Below, one piece after another: positions 46,381 through 54,454 of a stretch of 64,000 bases of DNA; position 1 is the first letter of the stretch; every line of letters begins with the position of its first letter. The position numbers and the translations under genes are program-made. Source of the stretch: Sphingomonas cavernae (GTDB taxonomy: Bacteria > Pseudomonadota > Alphaproteobacteria > Sphingomonadales > Sphingomonadaceae). The notes under the pieces were generated by a model. It was not told the DNA's origin. It ran no database searches and saw nothing but the letters and a program-made list of their open reading frames with translations. The stretch is from the NCBI RefSeq assembly GCF_003590775.1, contig NZ_QYUM01000002.1, forward strand, positions 620,001-684,000, given 5' to 3'.

Positions 46381-46427
46381 CGATATGGAGAGTGGGGCGC
46401 CCGGCGGGCGCCCCACTCTCCATATCG
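46381..46427. repeat. 47-bp perfect palindrome
   Basis: A 23-bp perfect inverted repeat around a single central G at 46404: CGATATGGAGAGTGGGGCGC then CCG, mirrored by CGG then GCGCCCCACTCTCCATATCG. No T-run follows on either strand. It is the longest perfect hairpin in the window and lies 46 bases downstream of the small lipoprotein gene's stop. Confidence 0.8.
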
Positions 46428-46473
46428 GCAGGCCGGAGACGATACGCTGTCCCCGACCCTCGCGACCCGGCGG

Positions 46474-46767
46474 TTACTGTCCGGTCGAATTGGTGGCGTT
46501 GGCGACGGTGGCGTTCGCGGCATTGACTGCGCCGTCTTCAATCGCATCCGCCTTGGCCTCGCCCGCGTCGCGTATGGCATCGGCCGTATTCTCGAGCTGT
46601 TCCTCTGCGATATCGTTGGTCGTGTTGTCGGCCATCGCGTCGATCGCATCCGCCTGGTTGTCCGTAACCGCCTCGACATTGTCGGCGACGTTTTCCGCGG
46701 GCGTCTGTCCACACGCGGCAAGCGCCACAAACCCGGCAAAGGCGAGCGATTTCACAACAGTCTTCAT
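46474..46767 (-). CDS. Small Ala/Asn/Asp-rich lipoprotein
   Basis: A 97-residue protein with lipobox ALAAC (MKTVVKSLAFAGFVALAACG, Cys19). The mature part is acidic and rich in Ala, Asn, Asp and Thr with repeating NVADNVEAVTDN, DAMADNTTNDIAEE and ATVANATNST patterns and is predicted helical. It resembles small envelope lipoproteins of sphingomonads, but I know no function. It is on the same strand and downstream of ssrA, as a separate unit. Confidence 0.8.
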   Translation of the reverse strand: MKTVVKSLAFAGFVALAACGQTPAENVADNVEAVTDNQADAIDAMADNTTNDIAEEQLENTADAIRDAGEAKADAIEDGAVNAANATVANATNSTGQ

Positions 46768-46934
46768 TACAGTCCCCTGTGCAGGAGCCGCGTTCTTGCG
46801 GCGGAACTGCGAAAAGGCACGGGCGCGCGAAGCGTTCCCGAAAATGCGACGAGTTGATGATGATGGCGTGGTGGGGGGAGCGGCGCACAGCCGGACTGCC
46901 TGCGCCTCGGCATGTGGGACACGCTGATGAGGGT

Positions 46935-47296
46935 CGGGGGGTTCTGTTGCCCGGCCCCCCGGGGCCGCTGGAGTCCGATTCTGTTGCCCGGTTCGGCCCG
47001 AACCGCGTTCTTTTAGAATAATCTCAGGGCGTTAGCCCCTCAATTACGCTGCGAGAGCGAGTGCTTCGTTATCGTTGGCACTTGTGGTTTTGAACGGTTT
47101 AACGGCTCATTCAGGCCGGGCAAAAACATCGTCTTTCAATACACGTCGATCCTAGTTCGGCCCCGTCAAAAGCCCCTGTCGCCAAGGGTTTATGGTGGAG
47201 CCGCCGGGTACCGCCCCCGGGTCCGCTGCATCTATTGCACGACACAATTTATCGCCATAGCCGGACGAATCCGGCACCGGCCAATATAGGGGCTCC
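46935..47296 (-). ncRNA. ssrA: Two-piece (circularly permuted) transfer-messenger RNA
   Basis: tmRNA rescues stalled ribosomes with SmpB. On the minus strand, the acceptor piece comes first and ends GGCGGCTCCACCA at about 47191. After a spacer the coding piece starts GGGGCCGAACTAGG. These two pair as a 7-bp acceptor stem (GGGGCCG with CGGCTCC) that includes the G3-U pair needed for alanylation. The tag frame at 47079-47044 reads ANDNEALALAA-stop. This is the permuted alphaproteobacterial form, processed into two RNAs. G-rich hairpins after the tag are pseudoknot candidates. The 3' boundary is approximate. A possible promoter overlaps the mscL 3' end (TTGAAG, 17 bases, TTCATT). Confidence 0.93.
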
Positions 47297-47319
47297 GTCG
47301 TGAATGAAAAGTGGACGGA

Positions 47320-47736
47320 CTATTTCTTCAACGCGTCGCGGATTTCGGTGAGCAGCTCAATCTCGGTGGGACCGGCGGGCGCTTCAGCGGGCTTGTTGAT
47401 CCGGTTGGCGATCTTGACGAGCAGGAAGATCGCAAAAGCTATGATCACGAAGTTGATGACTTCGGTGACGAACTGGCCATAACCGAGCAGCGGCACGCCT
47501 GCGGCCTTCAATGCGGCATAATCGGCCAACGAGCCTTTATAGTCCGCAGGCACATCGCCGAGGATGACGAACAGCGACGAGAAATCGACCTTGCCGAAGA
47601 TCGCGCCGATCGCGGGCATCACCAGGTCCCCGGTCAGCGACGTGACGATCTTGCCGAACGCCGCGCCGATGATGACTGCGACCGCGAGATCGAGCACATT
47701 GCCGCGTGCGATGAATTCCCTGAATTCCTTCAGCAT
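47320..47736 (-). CDS. mscL: Large-conductance mechanosensitive channel MscL
   Basis: MscL opens under membrane tension to release solutes in osmotic downshock. The 138-residue protein has MLKEFREFIARGNVLDLAVA, VIIGAAFGKIVTSLTGDLVM (first membrane segment), a periplasmic loop, the second membrane segment VINFVIIAFAIFLLVKIANR and a C-terminal helix (EIELLTEIRDALKK). Length and pattern are typical. ssrA lies 24 bases downstream on the same strand. Confidence 0.97.
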   Translation of the reverse strand: MLKEFREFIARGNVLDLAVAVIIGAAFGKIVTSLTGDLVMPAIGAIFGKVDFSSLFVILGDVPADYKGSLADYAALKAAGVPLLGYGQFVTEVINFVIIAFAIFLLVKIANRINKPAEAPAGPTEIELLTEIRDALKK

Positions 47737-47843
47737 GACCTTCCCCTTGTTGAGCTACCGTTCCGGCCCCATTTTGCGCTTAGGCTTCGACAAACGGGCA
47801 AAGGGTTTTTATCATGAATGTCCATTCTTCAAAGGGGATTGCC

Positions 47844-48425
47844 ATGAAGCTGCGTTTCTTCCTGGGGCTTGCCCTCGCCGCGACGCTGGCGGGCTGCGGC
47901 ATCAACAGCGTTCCGACCGCCGAGGAGAATGCCAAGGCGAAATGGGCGAACGTCCAGGCGGACTATCAGCGCCGCGCCGACCTCGTCCCCAACCTGGTCG
48001 AGACGGTGAAGGGGTATGCCGCGCAGGAAAAGGACGTGCTGACGCAGGTGACCGAGGCGCGCGCCAAGGCGACGTCAGTGCAGGTGACCGCCGAGGACCT
48101 GAACGATCCCGCCAAGGTGGCGCAGTTCCAGCAGGCGCAAACCGCGCTGTCGGGCTCGCTGGGGCGGCTGCTCGCGACGGTCGAGGCCTATCCCGATCTG
48201 AAGTCCAACGAGAATTTCCTCGCGCTGCAATCGCAGCTCGAGGGCACCGAGAACCGCATCAACGTCTCCATCAAGGACTACAACACCGCGGTGCAGGGCT
48301 ACAACACGACGATCCGCACCTTCCCCGACCTGATCGGCGCCAAGATCATCCACGGCGCCAAGCCGATGGTGCCCTATCAGGCGCAGCCGGGTTCGGAGCA
48401 GGCGCCCAAGGTGAATTTCGGCTGA
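47844..48425 (+). CDS. LemA family lipoprotein
   Basis: A 193-residue LemA-type protein. N-terminal lipoprotein signal (FLGLALAATLAGCGINS), then the LemA helical domain: KAKWANVQADYQRRADLVPN, LVETVKGYAAQEKDVLTQVT, RLLATVEAYPDLKSNENFLA, LQSQLEGTENRINVSIKDYN and YNTTIRTFPDLIGAK. AAGGGG before the ATG at 47844 supports this start over an in-frame Met ten codons earlier. LemA genes are commonly followed by TPM-domain genes, as here; the shared role is unknown. Confidence 0.93.
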   Translation: MKLRFFLGLALAATLAGCGINSVPTAEENAKAKWANVQADYQRRADLVPNLVETVKGYAAQEKDVLTQVTEARAKATSVQVTAEDLNDPAKVAQFQQAQTALSGSLGRLLATVEAYPDLKSNENFLALQSQLEGTENRINVSIKDYNTAVQGYNTTIRTFPDLIGAKIIHGAKPMVPYQAQPGSEQAPKVNFG

Positions 48426-48453
48426 GGCGGTCGCCGCGACATTGGGGATCGCG

Positions 48454-48996
48454 ATGGGCAGGCGGTTGATCTTGCTCCTGCTGGGACCGTTGCTGTTGGC
48501 CGCCTGCGAGAGCGAGCCGGTCGACGCAGCGGAACCGGCCATTCCGCTGACCGGGCGCATCGTGGACCGCGCCGATTTGTTGCCGGCGGCCCGGGAGCGG
48601 GCACTGAATGCGCGGCTTGCGCAACTCGAACGCGAGCGCGGCCCACAATTCGTCGTGGTAACCGTGACAAGCCTCGACGGTCGCTCGATCAACGACTTCA
48701 CGCTCGATCTCGGGCGCGCCTGGGGCATCGGCTCGCGGGAACGCGATGACGGCGTCATTCTGCTTGTTGCGCCCAACGAGCGTAAGGTCCGCATCGAGGT
48801 CGGCTATGGACTCGAAAAGACTCTCAAGGATGAGATCTGCGCGGAGATCATTCGCGAGGACATTCTCCCGGCTTTTCGAAAGGGAGACATGCCCGGCGGC
48901 ATAGAAGACGGCGCAAATGCCATAATCCAGCTACTGGAAGCGAAACGCATCGTCGGCCTTGGATTGCTGGCGGACCAGCCTAGGATGGCCGCATGA
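48454..48996 (+). CDS. TPM-domain lipoprotein/exported protein (first of three)
   Basis: A 180-residue protein with a lipoprotein-like signal (LILLLLGPLLLAACES) and a TPM domain (LTGRIVDRADLLPAARERAL, GPQFVVVTVTSLDGRSINDF, LGRAWGIGSRERDDGVILLV, NERKVRIEVGYGLEKTLKDE). TPM domains occur in YgcG and the photosystem repair protein Psb32 and may have phosphatase activity. Unlike the next gene it lacks a membrane segment and glycine-rich tail. Its stop overlaps the next ATG (ATGA). Confidence 0.88.
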   Translation: MGRRLILLLLGPLLLAACESEPVDAAEPAIPLTGRIVDRADLLPAARERALNARLAQLERERGPQFVVVTVTSLDGRSINDFTLDLGRAWGIGSRERDDGVILLVAPNERKVRIEVGYGLEKTLKDEICAEIIREDILPAFRKGDMPGGIEDGANAIIQLLEAKRIVGLGLLADQPRMAA

Positions 48997-49777
48997 CGCT
49001 CTATCGCTATCTAATCGCCCTGCTGCTGCTGATCGCGGCGCCCGCCTGGGCACAGAGCTTTCCCCCGCTCACCGGGCGCGTGGTCGATCAGGCGAATCTG
49101 CTCGACCCCGCGCAGGAAGCGGATATCACGGCGAAAGCCGAGGCGCTGGAAAAGGCGAGCGGGCGGCAGTTCGTGGTAGCCACCGTCAACAGCCTGGAGG
49201 GCCGCGACATCCAGGATTATGGCTATCAGCTCGGCCGTCACTGGGGCATCGGCACCAAGGACAGGAATGACGGCGTGCTGCTGCTTGTGGCGCCCAATGA
49301 GCGCAAGGTGCGCATCGAGGTGGGGTACGGGCTGGAACCCTATCTGACCGACGCGCTGTCGAGCGTGATCATCAACCGCGCGATCCTGCCGAAATTTCGC
49401 GATGGCGACATGGCGGCGGGAATCGTCGCGGGTGCCGACGCGATCGTCCAGCAGGCGAGCCTGCCCCGGAGGAAGCCGCCAAGCGGCAACAGGAACTGCT
49501 CGCTGCGGAGAAGAAGGACAAGGGCGGCATCCCCATTACGCTGATCTTCTGGATCATCGTCATCATGTTCATCATCCTTCCGATGTTCTTCAGGCGCGGG
49601 CGCGGCCGGAAATACCGGCGCGGCCACGGGCCGATCGTGATCTGGGGACCGACCTCGGGCGGCTGGGGCGACAGCTCGGGCGGCAGCTCATGGGGTGGTG
49701 GCGGATCATGGGGCGGCGGCGGCTTTTCGGGCGGCGGCGGGTCGTTCGGCGGCGGCGGCGCATCGGGGGATTGGTGA
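48993..49777 (+). pseudogene. TPM-domain membrane protein YgcG-like, interrupted by a 1-base frameshift
   Basis: The first frame (48993 to about 49470) encodes signal peptide and TPM domain (FPPLTGRVVDQANLLDPAQE, YQLGRHWGIGTKDRNDGVLL, VGYGLEPYLTDALSSVIINR). It then runs into nonsense ending at 49544. The expected continuation is in another frame from about 49470 to 49777: PEEAAKRQQELLAAEKKDKG, membrane segment ITLIFWIIVIMFIILPMFF and a Gly/Ser/Trp-rich tail ending GGGGASGDW. One base is missing near 49465-49473 relative to an intact gene. The tail stop overlaps the next ATG as TGATG. Mutation, sequencing error or programmed shift cannot be separated here. Confidence 0.8.
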
Positions 49778-50460
49778 TGGCAAAGGTCAACCGGCTGAGC
49801 GAGTCCGACCATGCGCTGGTGAGCGCAGCGGTGTCGAAGGCAGAGCGCGGCACCGACGGAGAGATCGTGACGATCGTCACCGATGTCTCTGATTCCTATC
49901 ACGATTCGGCGCTGCACTGGGCCGTCGGCATCATGTTCCTCGCGCTAGCGCTGTTTGCGGTGTTTCCCGAAAAAGTGATCGCGCTGCTCACCTGGCTTTC
50001 CAGTGGCTGGGAACATGAGTTCAGCTTGCGCGAGATATTGCCCGTCATCTTTGTGCTGCTCGCGGTCAAGTTTTTCGCGGCGCGGTGGATACTTACCTGG
50101 ACGCCGCTCCGCCTCGCGCTCACCCCGCGCGCGACCAAGGCGCGCCGCGTCCGCCGCCGCGCGATCCAGTATTTCAAGGTCGGCGCCGAAAGCCGGACGA
50201 TGAAGAAGACGGGTGTGCTCATCTACCTCTCGATGCGCGAGCACATGGCCGAGATCGTGGCGGACGAGGCGGTGCACCGCGCGGTCGCGCCCGAGGCTTG
50301 GGGCGACGCGATGGTCGCGCTGATCGATCATGTCCGCGAAGGCCGCCCTGGCGAGGGCATGGCCGCCGCCGTGGGGCGGGTGGGCGTGATCCTCGCCGAG
50401 CATTTCCCCAAGGATCACGAGGATCCGAACGAACTTCCCGACAGGCTCATCGAGCTGTAA
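49777..50460 (+). CDS. TPM-domain membrane protein (third of three)
   Basis: A 227-residue protein with an N-terminal TPM-like part (VNRLSESDHALVSAAVSKAE, GTDGEIVTIVTDVSDSYHDS), two membrane segments (LHWAVGIMFLALALFAVF; ILPVIFVLLAVKFFAARWI) and a cytosolic or periplasmic C-terminal part (TGVLIYLSMREHMAEIVADE, WGDAMVALIDHVREGRPGEG). It begins at an ATG overlapping the preceding stop (TGATG), so translation depends on the upstream frame. It completes the lemA-TPM operon. Confidence 0.9.
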   Translation: MAKVNRLSESDHALVSAAVSKAERGTDGEIVTIVTDVSDSYHDSALHWAVGIMFLALALFAVFPEKVIALLTWLSSGWEHEFSLREILPVIFVLLAVKFFAARWILTWTPLRLALTPRATKARRVRRRAIQYFKVGAESRTMKKTGVLIYLSMREHMAEIVADEAVHRAVAPEAWGDAMVALIDHVREGRPGEGMAAAVGRVGVILAEHFPKDHEDPNELPDRLIEL

Positions 50461-50488
50461 CGAACCGCGCTTACCAACCGGAGCAAGA

Positions 50489-51004
50489 ATGTCCGACCCC
50501 GTAGAAATCATGTGGCATGGCCGCTTCATCGTGGCCAAGCAGGAGGGCAAGTGGGAATATGTCTCGCGCGCCCGCAACATCAACGCGGCGGTGATCGTCG
50601 CGATCGACGACGGCCATGTCCTGCTGGTCGAGCAATACCGCCATCCCTTGAAAGCGCATTGCCTCGAACTTCCCGCGGGGCTGGTCGGCGATGACGAGGA
50701 GGGCGAGGCGGTGGAAATTGCAGCCGCGCGCGAACTCGAGGAAGAAACCGGCTATCACGCCGAGAAGATCGAGCTAATCGGCCGCTTCGCCTCGTCGCCC
50801 GGCATGATCTCGGAAACCTTCGACCTGGTGCGCGCCACGGGACTGACGCGCGTCGGCGAAGGCGGCGGCGTCGAGGACGAGCATATCACGGTGCACCGCG
50901 TGCCCGTGGACGAAGTGCCGCATTTCGTCGCGGCGAAGCGCAATCAGGGCTTTGCGATCGACGCGAAGATGCTGCTGCTGTTGGCGGGGGACATTCTGCG
51001 CTAG
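50489..51004 (+). CDS. Nudix hydrolase, ADP-ribose pyrophosphatase-like
   Basis: A 171-residue Nudix enzyme. The Nudix box (GX5EX7REUXEEXGU) runs from GDDEEGEAVEI to AAARELEEETGY at about residues 69-92, with metal-binding glutamates in RELEEE. Flanking VLLVEQYRHPLKAHCLELPA and FASSPGMISETFDLV fit ADP-ribose/NDP-sugar pyrophosphatases. GGAG precedes the ATG. It follows the TPM genes by 28 bases and may be cotranscribed. Confidence 0.92.
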   Translation: MSDPVEIMWHGRFIVAKQEGKWEYVSRARNINAAVIVAIDDGHVLLVEQYRHPLKAHCLELPAGLVGDDEEGEAVEIAAARELEEETGYHAEKIELIGRFASSPGMISETFDLVRATGLTRVGEGGGVEDEHITVHRVPVDEVPHFVAAKRNQGFAIDAKMLLLLAGDILR

Positions 51005-51148
51005 AGTCTGTCCTGAAGAGATTGAACCGTCATGCTGAACTTGTTTCAGCATCCATTGATGCCGGTGGCCCCGCGGAGGCCCAGACATGGACCCTGAAAC
51101 AAGTTCAGGGTGACGGCACTGCTTCAATCTGAACAGGACATACTCTAG
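51001..51148. repeat. Composite palindromic repeat bounded by CTAG
   Basis: Outer arms CTAGAGTCTGTCCTG..AGATTGAA and TTCAATCTGAACAGGACA..TCTAG enclose inner hairpins GCTGAACTTGTTTCAGC and CCCTGAAACAAGTTCAGGG. The first CTAG contains the Nudix stop codon. The remaining gap to 51325 shows nothing I can call. Confidence 0.7.
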
Positions 51149-51325
51149 ACCGCCTCCCGTCGGTCACAGGCGGCGCCTGTCCATATCCGTCAAGCAATCC
51201 CCGGGCAGCAGGGCTAGCGTGCCTGGCTGACGGTTGCCTCGAAATGCACGCCAGCTTCCATGAAACTGGCATTTTCGGATTGATAGACGGGGCAGCCGAA
51301 ACAGGATTTCGACAGGAGACGATGT

Positions 51326-52498
51326 GTGACGACGCCGACACTAGATTGCTCTGATATCGACCAATATCTGGGCAAGCCAATGCAACCCGCCCGCATGGTG
51401 GATCCGTTTGCCAACAATGATATCCGGCGCTGGGTGCAGGCGATGCACTATCCCAACCGGCTGCACTATGACGCGATGTACGCGATGCAGAGCCGCTTCG
51501 GGCAACTGATCGCGCCGCAGAGCTTTCCCGTGACGATGGACGACGGGCACGGATCGGCGCCGTCGTGCATCGGCCTGATTCCCAATTCGCACATGCTGTT
51601 CGGCGGCGACGAATGGTGGTTCTACGGCCCGCGCATCGTGGCGGGCGACCGTGTGTGGAATGAGCGGATCCCGTTCGACTATACGGTCAAGGAGACCAAG
51701 TTCGGCGGGCCGACCTGTTTCCAGCGCGGCGACAATTTCTACTATAACCAGCATGGCGATCTGATCGCCAAGCAGCGCTCGACCTCGATCCGCTATGCCC
51801 AAGCCGCCGGCCAATCGAACACGCCGACCGACAATCAGGACGATCCCGTCTGGAGCGACGACGAGCTGGAGGCGCTGGAAGTGCGCAAGTATGGTTGGAT
51901 CAGGATGCTCCACGAGCTCGGCCACAGTGCTCGTTACTGGGACGATGTTACTGCGGGTGAGGCGCTGCTCGAGCGTGTGTTCGGCCCGCATTCGATCGTC
52001 AGCTTCACCACCGAGTGGCGCTCCTACACCTTCACCCAGTGGGGCTCGATGCACCGCCGTACCGATCTGAACATGGCCGAACTGGGCTTCACCGGGCCGA
52101 TGGCGGGGCCGGAGCAGGACCCGACCGAGGAGGCGAACAATCCCGAGAACACCGACGGCGCCTATATCGGCCCGTCGCGCGGCCATCTCTTCCCGCGCTG
52201 GGCGCGCTTTATCGGCATGCCGCGCGGCTATGGCTATGGCGCGTCAATGGGCGCGTGGATCACCGACTATTTCTCGGGTTGGGCCGGCGAATGGGGCATG
52301 GTGCGCCATTCGGCCTGCAATTATCGCAGCCCGGCGCTGACGGGCGATATCACCATCACCACCGGCAGCATCCTCGACAAGTTCGTCGACGAGGACGGCC
52401 GGCATATCGTGCAGGTCGAATGCAAGATGGCAAACCAACTGGGCGCCGTGCTGGCGACGGCCAAGGCTGAAATCGAACTCCCGAAAAAGCCCGCCTAG
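51326..52498 (+). CDS. MaoC-like/FAS1-type acyl dehydratase family protein
   Basis: A 390-residue cytosolic protein. The N-terminal half matches the MaoC dehydratase N-terminal (hot-dog) domain: NDIRRWVQAMHYPNRLHYDA and SCIGLIPNSHMLFGGDEWWF. The C-terminal half contains a second hot-dog region (YGYGASMGAWITDYFSGWAG, GDITITTGSILDKFVDEDG). Such proteins hydrate enoyl-CoA in fatty-acid, steroid or aromatic breakdown; the substrate cannot be told. The GTG start at 51326 has AGGAG at good spacing. The gene stands alone. Confidence 0.8.
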   Translation: MTTPTLDCSDIDQYLGKPMQPARMVDPFANNDIRRWVQAMHYPNRLHYDAMYAMQSRFGQLIAPQSFPVTMDDGHGSAPSCIGLIPNSHMLFGGDEWWFYGPRIVAGDRVWNERIPFDYTVKETKFGGPTCFQRGDNFYYNQHGDLIAKQRSTSIRYAQAAGQSNTPTDNQDDPVWSDDELEALEVRKYGWIRMLHELGHSARYWDDVTAGEALLERVFGPHSIVSFTTEWRSYTFTQWGSMHRRTDLNMAELGFTGPMAGPEQDPTEEANNPENTDGAYIGPSRGHLFPRWARFIGMPRGYGYGASMGAWITDYFSGWAGEWGMVRHSACNYRSPALTGDITITTGSILDKFVDEDGRHIVQVECKMANQLGAVLATAKAEIELPKKPA

Positions 52499-52637
52499 AG
52501 CATCGTGGGTTTAATAGGGTTCAGTGCTCCTGCGAAAGCAGGAGCCCATTTTTCCGGGCGTACAGTCGTTTCCGGCATAGGCTCCGGGTCAAGCCCGGAG
52601 CACGGACATGGATCTGGTATAACGCACGATGGTCTAG
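52495..52637. repeat. Composite palindromic repeat bounded by CTAGAGC/TCTAGA
   Basis: Outer arms CTAGAGCATCGTGGGTTTAA and TATAACGCACGATGGTCTAG enclose CTCCTGCGAAAGCAGGAG and GGCTCCGGGTCAAGCCCGGA hairpins. The first CTAG contains the stop codon of the MaoC-like gene. Confidence 0.7.
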
Positions 52638-52722
52638 ATCATTGGAATAAAGCCTGAATCAGCCTCTCAACGGCTCTGCCTGATTTTTCGACGCCGGAAA
52701 GCAGGCAGGGCCGCCGAGCCGT

Positions 52723-54102
52723 TCAACACTCCACAACATTGACCGCGAGGCCGCCGAGCGCGGTTTCCTTGTAGCGTTCGGACATGTCGAGCCCGGTCTT
52801 GCGCATCGTCTCGATCACCTGATCGAGGCTGACGCGGTGCGTGCCGTCGCCGAGCATGGCGAGGCGCGCTGCCTCGATCGCCTTGATCGACCCCACCGCA
52901 TTGCGCTCGATGCACGGCACCTGGACAAGCCCGCCCACGGGATCGCAGGTCAGCCCCAGATTATGCTCCATGCCGATCTCGGCGGCGTTCTCGATCTGCG
53001 CGGGGGTTGCGCCCAGCGCCGCCGCGAGCCCCGCCGCGGCCATCGAGCAGGCGACGCCGACCTCGCCCTGACAGCCGACCTCAGCGCCCGAGATCGAGGC
53101 GTTTTCCTTGAACAGCGAACCGACCGCGGCGGCGGTCAGCAGGAAATCCTCAGCGCCGTTGCTGCACGCCTTAGGCGCGAAGCGCTCATAATAGCGCAGC
53201 ACCGCGGGAATGATCCCCGCGGCGCCATTGGTCGGCGCGGTCACCACCTTGCCGCCCCCGGCATTCTCTTCATTGACCGCGAGCGCCCAGAGGTTGACCC
53301 AGTCGATCACGGTCAGCGGATCGGCGAGCGCGCGCTCCTGCCGCTCGATCAGCGTCCGGTAGATCGTCGGCGCGCGGCGCTTCACCTTCAGACCGCCGGG
53401 CAAAATCCCGCCCGAGGCGATGCCGCGATCGATGCACGCCGACATCGCGTCGCGGATCGCCGTGAGCCTGGCCGATATCTCCTCGGACGACAGCGCGGTT
53501 TCCTCATTCTCGCGCATCAATTGCGCGAAGCTCTTGCCCGTGCGTCCGGCAATCGCGAGCAGTTCGTCGCCTGAGCGGAAATTATGGGGCACGTCCCAGC
53601 CGCCCTCGGCGGGCGCGTTCTTGTTCGTCTGGTCCTCGTCGAGGATCGCGCCGCCGCCGATCGAATAATAGGTCCGCTGCGCGAGCGGCGCGCCATCTTC
53701 GGCAAAGGCGGTGAAGGTCATCGCGTTGGAGTGGTAGGCGAGGCGTTCGCGCTGGAGCAGCCGTAGGTCGCGATCCTCGATAAAGGCGATCTCGTGACTA
53801 CCGCCGAGCATCAGCCGTCCGCTCTCGCGAATCTTCGCCACAAGCGCATCGGCGGCGTCGGGATCGATTTCGGCGGGGCGCTGGCCCGTCAGCCCGATCA
53901 GCACTGCGCGATCGCTGGCATGGCCCTTGCCCGTGAGCGCAAGCGAGCCGAACAGCGCGGCGTCGACGCGCACGACACGCGTCAGCAGGTCGGCGCGCGC
54001 GATGCGCTCGACGAAATCGGCGGCGGCGCTCATCGGGCCCATGGTGTGCGAACTCGAAGGCCCGACCCCGATCTTGAAGAGGTCGAATGTGCTGGCGACC
54101 AT
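52723..54102 (-). CDS. sdaA: L-serine ammonia-lyase (iron-sulfur type)
   Basis: Converts L-serine to pyruvate and ammonia. The 459-residue single-chain enzyme has the N-terminal beta domain ([20 protein letters not shown]) and the catalytic alpha domain with the cluster-binding cysteines in [34 protein letters not shown] and [20 protein letters not shown]. Length equals the E. coli SdaA/SdaB enzymes. The start is the conserved [10 protein letters not shown]. Confidence 0.96.
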   Translation of the reverse strand: MVASTFDLFKIGVGPSSSHTMGPMSAAADFVERIARADLLTRVVRVDAALFGSLALTGKGHASDRAVLIGLTGQRPAEIDPDAADALVAKIRESGRLMLGGSHEIAFIEDRDLRLLQRERLAYHSNAMTFTAFAEDGAPLAQRTYYSIGGGAILDEDQTNKNAPAEGGWDVPHNFRSGDELLAIAGRTGKSFAQLMRENEETALSSEEISARLTAIRDAMSACIDRGIASGGILPGGLKVKRRAPTIYRTLIERQERALADPLTVIDWVNLWALAVNEENAGGGKVVTAPTNGAAGIIPAVLRYYERFAPKACSNGAEDFLLTAAAVGSLFKENASISGAEVGCQGEVGVACSMAAAGLAAALGATPAQIENAAEIGMEHNLGLTCDPVGGLVQVPCIERNAVGSIKAIEAARLAMLGDGTHRVSLDQVIETMRKTGLDMSERYKETALGGLAVNVVEC

Positions 54103-54130
54103 TGCTTCAGCTTACTCCATTTACGCCGTT

Positions 54131-54454
54131 TCAGGCAGGGCGCGGGCCATAGATGATAAGTGCCGCACCCGCGAGGCAGATTACTGCACCTAGCACATCC
54201 CAGCGATCGGGCCGCACGCCTTCGACGACCCAAAGCCAGCCGAGCGATGCGCAAATATAGACCGCGCCATAAGCGGCGTAGGCCCTGCCCGCATGCTCTG
54301 CCTCGGCAAGCGTCAGCAGCCATGCGAACAGCGCAAGCGCCGCCATGCCGGGCAGCAGCCACCACGCCGACCGATCGAGCCGGAGCCACGCCCAGAAGGA
54401 GAAGCAGCCCGCAATCTCGGCCAGTGCGGCGGCGATATAGACGAGTGCGGTCAG
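54131..54454 (-). CDS. ynfA: YnfA/UPF0060 family membrane protein, apparent CTG start
   Basis: A 107-residue, four-helix inner-membrane protein of the YnfA family (relatives resemble small multidrug transporters). The first ATG in frame (54346) would give only 71 residues and lose the first helix. Upstream in the same frame is a perfect family N-terminus, [20 protein letters not shown] followed by [16 protein letters not shown]. The only possible start for it is a CTG at 54454-54452, which overlaps the peptidase stop as CTGA and has GGGAG seven bases upstream. Full length then equals the family's about 108 residues. Confidence 0.8.
   Translation of the reverse strand: MTALVYIAAALAEIAGCFSFWAWLRLDRSAWWLLPGMAALALFAWLLTLAEAEHAGRAYAAYGAVYICASLGWLWVVEGVRPDRWDVLGAVICLAGAALIIYGPRPA

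Noticed and set aside
46192-46857. 221-codon plus-strand frame across the 47-bp palindrome and antisense to the small lipoprotein gene
   Set aside because: No domain or ribosome site, and it crosses the palindrome and the coding region of a lipoprotein with a clear signal peptide.
49402-49777. Extended start of the third TPM gene from 49402
   Set aside because: The extension runs through the middle TPM gene in a non-coding frame; the ATG at 49777 overlaps the preceding stop and matches the family start.
54131-54346. 71-residue YnfA from the first ATG
   Set aside because: It lacks the conserved first membrane helix, which is present in frame upstream; the CTG start explains it better.
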